DNA of 64,000 nucleotides, from the NCBI RefSeq assembly GCF_016808095.1, contig NC_068974.1:23172825-23236824 (forward strand), in the 5' to 3' direction. Numbering within the stretch: the stretch's first letter is position 1; the number at the start of each line of letters is the position of its first letter. A program made the position numbers and the translations under genes. The stretch is from Vigna angularis. Taxonomy: Eukaryota > Streptophyta > Magnoliopsida > Fabales > Fabaceae. Below are positions 57,511 through 64,000 of this stretch, piece by piece. Under the pieces are notes generated by a model. That model did no database searches and was not told the DNA's origin. It saw only the letters and a list, made by a program, of their open reading frames with translations.

Positions 57511-57698
57511 CTGCATTATTTGAGTTTATGAAAAGGAAATAAATAAACGGAAAAACGACGAGGAATGCAAAATGATGATAAAACACAAACGAACACACTT
57601 TGATTATCGCGCTGAGCATAACAAACTAAAAGCGTCAACCCGTAAGTCATGAATCCTAAAGCCCCGGGTAAAGCTATAGGATTAATTAAAGTTATTAC
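57511..57698 (-). other. Ogre intron between protease and RT
   Basis: The minus strand has donor GAGAT/GTAATA at 57699/57698 and acceptor AATAATGCAG/ATATGAC at 57511/57510. Splicing removes 188 bases including the gag-protease stop TAA, and joins NE(I) to YDNECFES in frame. Without splicing only gag-protease is made. In Ogre-1 the acceptor AG is mutated. Confidence 0.82.
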
Positions 57699-60600
57699 AT
57701 CTCATTCAAATTAAGCATCACGGGCAAATCCAGCATCTTCCAGTTGTCGAGTCGTGCATCCGGGGAGCAGGCCCACACGAAACTGGAGCCTTCCGATCCA
57801 TCTTCATCTCCCACCGCTGCTATGTGGCCGACGTTAACCCAACCAGCGCTGCGAAAGCTCTCCTTGAGGTCACAAATACGAATTCTTCCCACTTTGGGCT
57901 CCCGTCTTTCCATCCGAGCCAGACTGCGCTCTCTCCTTTCTTCTATCAGCCTTCTCCTATCCTCCTTGGTGGGCTTGTATCCCAGGCCATACCTATTCTT
58001 GTTCTCGACGACCTCCAGAGGGAATGCTCGCCCCTGTCCATACCTACCCAAACCTTTCCCATGCACATAACCATCTTTTAGCATGACTTTGGCCATCATG
58101 ATAGAAGCACGCGACAGATGCGGGTTGACCGCGAATGGCTCCACATAGGTGTTTCCCACGATCTCCAGAGATTGGAAAGTTTTCTCGAGAGCTTCCTCGG
58201 CTACTTCAATATAACGGGAGGATGATGGTCCGCTCACCAGGAAATCCTCCTCTCCTACCACTATCACCAGCTTGTCTCCCATAACATACTTCAACTTTTG
58301 ATGTAGTGTAGAAGGCACAACCCCTGCAGAATGGATCCATGGGCGACCCAACAGACAACTATAGGCCGGGAGGATGTCCATGACTTGGAATGTCACTTGA
58401 AAGACACACGGACCGACTTGGACTGGTAGTTCTACCTCTCCCATCACTTCCCTCTTACTACCATCAAAGGCTCTCACAATCATAGAACTTGGTTTCATAT
58501 GCGTTCCATCACTGGGTAGCTTCTCCAAGGTTGCTTTTGGCATGACGTTCAGGGAGGATCCATTATCCACTAAGACACGTGCCATCACATGATCCAGGCA
58601 TTTCACAGAGACATGAAGGGCTTTGTTATGACCTCTCCCCTCAACAGGTATCTCTTCATCAGTGAAGGTGAGGTAATTATTAGCAACGATGTTGCTAACA
58701 ATGCCCTCGAACTTGTTCAGAGAAATATCCTGCTCCACATGAGCCTCACTGAGTATCTTCATCAACAACTTTCGGTGGGAGGCAGAGTGCATGAGTAATT
58801 CTAGCAAGGAGATCCGGGCAGGCATGCGGTTCAACTGTTCCACCACCTTGTACTCACTCTGCTGTATGAACTTTAGGAATTCCCCAACTTCTTCTTCAGA
58901 TATCTCCCTCTTCTCCTCTTTGTCGGGGGTCTCCTCGGCCTCCACGTTCTTCCCCCTCAAGAACTCCTTTGCTTTTGCAGCCATTGTTGCTTCCCTATCA
59001 TTGGTTCTTTCTCTCGCCAATTCTGGTGGTGTAAAGATTCGACCACTTCTAGTCATTCCACCAATGCCTGATATGTTTTCCACAGTCGGATTTGCATATT
59101 CTCCCTCATCTAATGCAGTTGCCCCATATCTCCATGGGACAGCTTTCTCGTTCTTATAAGGGAAAGGAGTTGGCACTCGGATGACAACAGACGGATTTCC
59201 TTCAGTTACCAGTGCAGGGGTGGTCCTAGTAAAATGGATCACCAAAGGTTCGGGTAGAGTCACATCAGATTCTCCACCAATTTGTGCAAATACTTCTTCC
59301 TCTCTGACCTTGCGGCACACTTGCATCAGATTTCTATCAAGTAAGTCTTGTAGAAAAATCTTGAATTCCATACATTCCTCAATAGAGTGTCCGGCCTCCA
59401 GATGGAGTGCGCACGCTATACCCAGATCATAATCGCCCTTCACTAGGCCCTTCTTCAACAAAGCTTCAAAGATAAATCTCCTAGAACTTCGGATTTCGCC
59501 CACATCTCTTATCAGATCATGGTTTCCAACCTCGACGGCGTTCGTCGAGGAACTCCCGTGCCCGGACAATGGATTAGTATCGACGCTGGGCTGGTCCTCT
59601 TGAAACTTTAACCAACCCGAATCTATCAGAGCCTGAACTTTGTATTTGAGAGCCATACATCCTTCGGTCGAGTGGCCAACGCCTCCTGCATGATAACTAC
59701 ACCTGGCATTTGCGTCATAACCCCTAGGGTACGGCTGTTGTACAGGCTTCATCGGGCAAATGGCGACCAGACCCTTTTTGACTAGGTTAGGTAACAATTC
59801 AGTGTAGGTCATAGGGATTGGGGTGAACCTAACAAATTGATTTCCCCTTGGGTTGTTGTTGTGACCCACATTCAGATTTGGGCCCATGTTTGCGGCCGGT
59901 CTTGAAGCTTCGGATGGGATACGCTGCGGTGGATAATACGCTTGTTGTTGTTGAGGCCTAGCTTGGTGAGCAAACGTGGTGTTAGCAGCATAAGGAGGTG
60001 GGTTTAAGTATGGTCGATAATTAGGATCGGGAGCTCGTCCTCTCCACACAGGCATTACCGACGCAGCATGTACCTCCCCCTCTTTTTTCTTCCCCTGATT
60101 GAAGCTGGGCTTTTTGTAGTTTGTAGCTGCAGGTGGGCCATATGCTATCTTCCCATTTTTCAATCCAATTTCTATCCTCTCACCAATGATGATGGTGTCA
60201 GCAAAATTGACAGATACATTCCCAACCATATGCTCATAAAATGGCGGCTGGAGTGTGTTTACGAACATCGACACCATCTCCTTATCAAACAACGGCGGCT
60301 CAACTTGCGCAGCCAACTCTCTCCATCGTTGGGCGTACTCTTTGAAAGTTTCATTGTCCTTTTTTGTCATATTCTGCAGCTGCAGACGGTCCAGAGCAAC
60401 ATGAGTATTGTATACATATTGTTTTACGAAGGCGTCAGCTAGATCCGCCCAACAACGAATTCGGTATGGCTCCAGGTGGGTGTACCAGTTCAATGCCACC
60501 CCAGCCAAACCTTCCTGGAAAACGTGGATGAGTAGCTGCTCATCATGAGCATACGCAGCCATCTTTCTGCAGTACATGGTCACATGGCTTTTAGGGCAAG

Positions 60601-61228
60601 TGTTACCCTTATATTTTTCAAACTCCGGCGCCTTGAACTTAGGCGGGATTTTCAAGCCCGAAACCAAACTCAATCTGGCCGCATCTCCAAACCCGTAGCT
60701 CTCAACTCCCTCAACAGCTCTCAACCTCGCCTCCAGACTTTCCAACCTACCCGTAGCTCCAACGAGGCTACCGAATCCCCCAACCATCGTGGCGTGCTGT
60801 GCAGCTTCGGCTGAAGAATCCTCCCTAGTAACCACATGCGGTATTGGGGTCACCCGAATTCCATCAGTTGTGTTGGTCTCATTCATTCCCGTGCCCACCA
60901 TGGGAGCCGACACTAAGACAGGTCCCTGAGTGCCGATTGGTGGTATATTGACAGTCGCGGGGAACGAGAATGAAGCGTGCTCAGCTTCTGAGTACTCTCC
61001 TACAGGAGGAGCGTAACCCGGAGGTAAACCATACAGTGGGAAAGGAACAGATTGGCTCGCAGCGTTGAACATTGGGGGATAAGGGTGAGCATTCCCCCCA
61101 ACATGCGCAGATGAAGACTCTCCAGTAGTCTTCATGGATTCAAGCGTCGCCAAGATCTGGCCGATCTGGTCGTTCAACTGGCCAACATCCGTTTTGAGGG
61201 ACTCCTGTGACTCCTCCCAGCTCGCCAT
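57695..61228 (-). CDS. Ogre-2 Gag-protease with G-patch
   Basis: 1177 codons when read unspliced. Residues 1-60: MASWEESQESLKTDVGQLND, a coiled-coil-like start. Gag core about 200-370 (FEKYKGNTCPKSHVTMYCRK, WYTHLEPYRIRCWADLADAF, YAQRWRELAAQVEPPLFDKE). Two Cys/His motifs (CSYHAGGVGHSTEGC and CALHLEAGHSIEEC) replace standard knuckles. Aspartic protease near 890 (RVLVDNGSSLNVMPK, DNGSS in place of DSG/DTG, as is common in this lineage). A G-patch-like segment at about 1046-1086 (KDGYVHGKGLGRYGQGRAFP, YGLGYKP) comes after the protease. It supplies particle protein and processing enzyme. The ATG at 61228 follows a 290-base spacer from ORF1. No internal break. Confidence 0.92.
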   Translation of the reverse strand: MASWEESQESLKTDVGQLNDQIGQILATLESMKTTGESSSAHVGGNAHPYPPMFNAASQSVPFPLYGLPPGYAPPVGEYSEAEHASFSFPATVNIPPIGTQGPVLVSAPMVGTGMNETNTTDGIRVTPIPHVVTREDSSAEAAQHATMVGGFGSLVGATGRLESLEARLRAVEGVESYGFGDAARLSLVSGLKIPPKFKAPEFEKYKGNTCPKSHVTMYCRKMAAYAHDEQLLIHVFQEGLAGVALNWYTHLEPYRIRCWADLADAFVKQYVYNTHVALDRLQLQNMTKKDNETFKEYAQRWRELAAQVEPPLFDKEMVSMFVNTLQPPFYEHMVGNVSVNFADTIIIGERIEIGLKNGKIAYGPPAATNYKKPSFNQGKKKEGEVHAASVMPVWRGRAPDPNYRPYLNPPPYAANTTFAHQARPQQQQAYYPPQRIPSEASRPAANMGPNLNVGHNNNPRGNQFVRFTPIPMTYTELLPNLVKKGLVAICPMKPVQQPYPRGYDANARCSYHAGGVGHSTEGCMALKYKVQALIDSGWLKFQEDQPSVDTNPLSGHGSSSTNAVEVGNHDLIRDVGEIRSSRRFIFEALLKKGLVKGDYDLGIACALHLEAGHSIEECMEFKIFLQDLLDRNLMQVCRKVREEEVFAQIGGESDVTLPEPLVIHFTRTTPALVTEGNPSVVIRVPTPFPYKNEKAVPWRYGATALDEGEYANPTVENISGIGGMTRSGRIFTPPELARERTNDREATMAAKAKEFLRGKNVEAEETPDKEEKREISEEEVGEFLKFIQQSEYKVVEQLNRMPARISLLELLMHSASHRKLLMKILSEAHVEQDISLNKFEGIVSNIVANNYLTFTDEEIPVEGRGHNKALHVSVKCLDHVMARVLVDNGSSLNVMPKATLEKLPSDGTHMKPSSMIVRAFDGSKREVMGEVELPVQVGPCVFQVTFQVMDILPAYSCLLGRPWIHSAGVVPSTLHQKLKYVMGDKLVIVVGEEDFLVSGPSSSRYIEVAEEALEKTFQSLEIVGNTYVEPFAVNPHLSRASIMMAKVMLKDGYVHGKGLGRYGQGRAFPLEVVENKNRYGLGYKPTKEDRRRLIEERRERSLARMERREPKVGRIRICDLKESFRSAGWVNVGHIAAVGDEDGSEGSSFVWACSPDARLDNWKMLDLPVMLNLNEM

Positions 61229-61518
61229 GGCTTTTGAATTTGCCCGGGTCCGGTAGGGATGTCGTGGAAATTTGGTCGTCGTTTTTTTCTCACGCGTACT
61301 GTTTTATTATTTTAATTAATTAGATGGAAATGAAACATGCTGAACAAAAGAAAGGATGATGCGTGCTAGTAATAGGGGGAAATCACAAGATTGTAATGAC
61401 ATCACTGATGGAAATTAACACAAGCAGATGCTAAACAACATCCCACACCTTTCATTTAAAGGGAAACAAGTTCATTACATTTCTTAAAGGAAACAAATCA
61501 TAAAGATCTCTAAATACA
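61229..61518 (-). other. Spacer between Ogre ORF1 and gag
   Basis: No gene. It matches 32576-32700 of Ogre-1 in its gag-proximal half. Confidence 0.6.
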
Positions 61519-63726
61519 TCAATTCCTAGCCCGAGTGATGAGGGATTTCATCTCGTCTATCAACCGTTTACAGTGATTAATAAAAAGCTCTATTTCTACT
61601 GGTGGGCTATAAAAGTGGGTACTCGCTTCAGCTTCTGACACCATTCTGGGGATGTCTTCCATTGCCCCATTTGCCAAAGCAGCCAACTGAGAGAAGCTTT
61701 CCTTCCAATGCTTTACGGCCGTTTCTTGCTCTGCGATGTGCTCTTTCATTCGCTTTATCAAGGCCTGATGCCTTTCTTCAAATTCCATCGACCTTCATCG
61801 CTCCTCCTGCTCCTCAATGTAATCCTCCATCTGCCTTAACAAGGCTCGATATTCCCCTTCAGCCTCTGCCAGCTTCCAGCGCTCCTGATTCAAATCCGCT
61901 TCAAATGATGTAGCCATTTCCTTCATTTGATGCCCCGATTCCTGTACTTGGACTTGCGCTTCCCTTAGTCTTTTTAGGGCTTCCCTTTTATCCCTCTTGG
62001 CTTCTTCATAGAGTTGTTTCCACTGTCTGCCCTCTTCTAAAGCCACATTCTTCTCATTCACCCTCATGGATAACTCCTTACTTGCGGCCGCAAGATCCTG
62101 TTTTACTCGGAATGTATAATCTCTCTCTGCCTTCTGGCTTTTGACAATGTTTTCATAAGCCCGTGACTTTTCTTCGTTATCATTCCTCACATCCACAAAA
62201 TCATTGCGAGCCTTCTGTAATTCATTTTCCAACCTAGCATTCCTCACCCTCAATTTCTCCACCTCAGCCTTCAGCTGTTTCACCTCTTCACTTTCCGGGG
62301 CTTGGGATGTTCCTTCACTCGCCGATTGATCATTGATGGGCTTGAAAGGCAACTTGACTTCTCTTACCCTCTCCAGAATCCAGGCATGATAACTAACCTT
62401 GCTATCCATCACTCCACTCCTCAAGTCCTTCTCTGCTCGCACCACATTTTCCCAAGCACTTCTGACTTTCCTCAACATTTCAGTACAATGTCCGTCCTCA
62501 TAGTAGATGAAGAAGGTTGTGAGATAATCTGGTGAAGGCGCCCCCTTCATAGGATATCCGAACTGTCTTTGGACCAAAACAGGGTTGTAGTTAATACAAT
62601 ACCTAGCGCCTATGAGAGGTATGTTAGGGAAGTTGCCACAATGTTGGATAGATGGTTTAGTCTCAAGCCAAGGAAGGCGCCATTTTACGTTTCCTTCCCT
62701 CAAACCGGCAAAGAAAAGAGCCCACCCATTACCTCCTTGATGCGACAGATTCTCAGGTGAACTTCTAACATCGATTACCCCCTTAAATACTCGTGCCGTC
62801 ATCCACGCATATAACGCCGGCAAACAACAAAGAATCCTCTTCCCTTTTCTCTCATGGCAAAAACTCATAGTCCCATATACATCTGCGAGGACTGCTGTTA
62901 CGGGGTTTTCTGATCTCGTCTTTTTTGCCACGAAGACATCAATAGCAGTGTAATCTACAAAGTCTTCCAGTTTGGGAAACAGGACAATGCCAAACACAGT
63001 GAGGGCTAGTACATCCATGAAGGTCTCCCATTCTTCCCTATTTCCCAAGTCGTGCAAATACTGTTCAAGGTATCCTTGTGTCAGCCCCCGCATTTGATGT
63101 CTCGTTATCAACCGGTTCTCCAATTCATTGGGCTGTAATTTCATTATAGCGGCAAGGGTAGAAACAGAGGCATGATGCTCCAAGTGCTGATATGGCTTGG
63201 TACCCTCTAATGGAAAGCCCAGAATATGCTCAAATTCTTCTACAGTTGGCGCCAGCTGGAAGTCCTGGAAGGTAAAACATCTCAGGGGAGGATCATAATA
63301 CTGAGCTAGAGCTGTAATAGCGGGCAACTGTACTTTCACCTCCATTAAACTCAACAAATTCCCATATTTCCTCCCGAAGGCTTCTCTCTGTATGGTCTTG
63401 AGTCTTCGGCCTAAATTTATCAACCCGGTCAAATTTCCAACATGTGTCCTTAGGCTAGACTTCTTTCTTAAAATGACGGAGTTGGTATGCAGTGTAGCAT
63501 CAGATCTGGTGTCAACATCCATCTCGTGTGAAGTCAAGTGTATACCTGTGATTTCCCCTAAAACCAACATGTTACTAAATGATGCATGAATATGATGCAT
63601 GATAATAAAACAACACGATGAATCAAATGCATGCATGGCATGAAAATGCAATAACATAATTTTCGAAAGAGAACGAATAGCGTGAGGATTACAAGAATAC
63701 ACGTTTCTCCCTTTGTGCCCTAACAA
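61519..63726 (-). CDS. Ogre-2 ORF1 (one in-frame stop near the C-terminus)
   Basis: Read from the first ATG at 63726, or more likely from 63522 (MDVDTRSDATLHT), because the first 68 residues look like leader. A globular part about residues 90-400 (GLINLGRRLKTIQREAFGRK, YDPPLRCFTFQDFQLAPTVE, GFPLEGTKPYQHLEH, FPKLEDFVDYTAID, VLADVYGTMSFCHERKG) resembles the plant ORF1 family found in Ogre elements, related to plant-mobile-type domains. A long coiled coil follows (EVEKLRVRNARLENELQKAR to MEDYIEEQEER). A TGA at 61795 ends the frame, but the same frame resumes four codons later (MEFEERHQALIKRMKEH) and runs to 61519. This looks like one nonsense mutation. The function is unknown. Confidence 0.85.
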
Positions 63727-64000
63727 AGGTTCAATGGCTTGGATCCGAGGTCAAGTATATGCAATTTCACAAGGATGGTCTCCCGAACCTAGAGGTCAAT
63801 GGTCACTAGAGCTATGGCCCCCTTCATAGCATCTCCACAACAGTCGAGTAATCAACTAGATGAGGAGACACAAGTGAAGAGAACAGACTCTAGCTGGAGT
63901 TCTCACGATAGCCAGACAGGAAGTACATCCCAGAATGACACCGCTACACAACTCCTCTAATTCTAAGTTACGCTCAGACCCGGGCATAGGGCCCCACTCA
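63727..64000 (-). other. Ogre-2 leader upstream of ORF1
   Basis: Noncoding; matches 32970-33260 of Ogre-1 (for example TATGCAATTTCAC, GAACAGACTCTAGCTGG). The primer site and 5' LTR should lie just beyond the window. Confidence 0.75.

Larger units (their letters stand above)
46847..64000 (-). mobile_element. Ogre-2, near-intact Ogre/Tat retrotransposon (5' end outside window)
   Basis: Minus orientation: 3' LTR 46847-51039, polypurine tract 51040-51053, 3' UTR to 54065, pol 54066-57510, intron 57511-57698, gag-protease 57699-61228, ORF1 61519-63726, leader 63727-64000. An ORF1 upstream of gag, an intron between protease and RT, a second RNase H and kilobase-scale LTRs are the hallmarks of Ogre. 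It interrupts the gag of element D (flank CTCCC at 46842-46846; the other duplication is out of view). Only one stop (ORF1) is seen, so it is the youngest large insertion here. Confidence 0.92.

Overview
This is a plant nuclear window made almost entirely of transposable elements inserted into one another. Intron-bearing coding remnants, LTR retrotransposons with tRNA-type primer sites, CACTA transposons and AT-rich intergenic DNA make it a dicot. A legume (bean/Vigna-like) is likely from the very large Ogre-type elements and the Athila/Calypso-like copy, but that is inference. I see no intact host gene.

Layout, left to right. (1) 1-2004: a Tat-type Ty3/gypsy element A (minus; gag runs off the left edge) sits inside an LTR fragment of a plus-strand Ogre (B). 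B in turn interrupts the 3' LTR of a degenerate, 5'-truncated Athila element (about 2005-6850, minus). (2) 7398-18249: the only host-like DNA, a tandemly duplicated, decayed gene for a RING-H2 E3 ligase of the MBR/HIP1 type. A Tekay/Del-like element C (10617-15235, TSD ATTTT) splits one copy just past its stop codon. (3) 18250-46846: a second Tekay-like element D (minus). Its 3' LTR (18250-20842) is separated from its pol (42948-46846) by a 22-kb CACTA transposon (CACTA-1, 20862-42944, TSD AAT). CACTA-1 carries a Tnp2 gene, a Ptta-type gene and a phytoene-synthase exon fragment. It was itself hit by a smaller CACTA-2 (21419-26559, TSD ATC), which carries a captured DnaJ gene, and by a deleted Ogre (Ogre-1, 27518-34664, TSD AGCTT/AACTT). 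(4) 46847-64000 (continues off the right edge): a nearly intact Ogre-2 in minus orientation inside the gag of D. It has a 4.2-kb repeat-rich 3' LTR, a 3-kb repeat-rich 3' UTR, a dual-RNase-H pol of 1110 residues, a spliced 188-base intron, a gag-protease with a G-patch, and the Ogre-specific ORF1.

Insertion order read from the nesting: host RING genes, then C and D; CACTA-1 into D; CACTA-2 and Ogre-1 into CACTA-1; Ogre-2 into D. Separately: Athila, then Ogre B, then A. Ogre-2 has the most complete reading frames and is probably the youngest.

The observations most worth following are: a hairpin in the Ogre LTRs that keeps its pairing while its sequence changes; two host gene fragments captured by CACTA elements; an array of the palindrome ACGAGCGCTCGT in the Ogre-2 LTR with related GAACGCT-type arrays in unrelated LTRs; and a CAG-to-TAG stop pattern in element D that points to decay by cytosine methylation.
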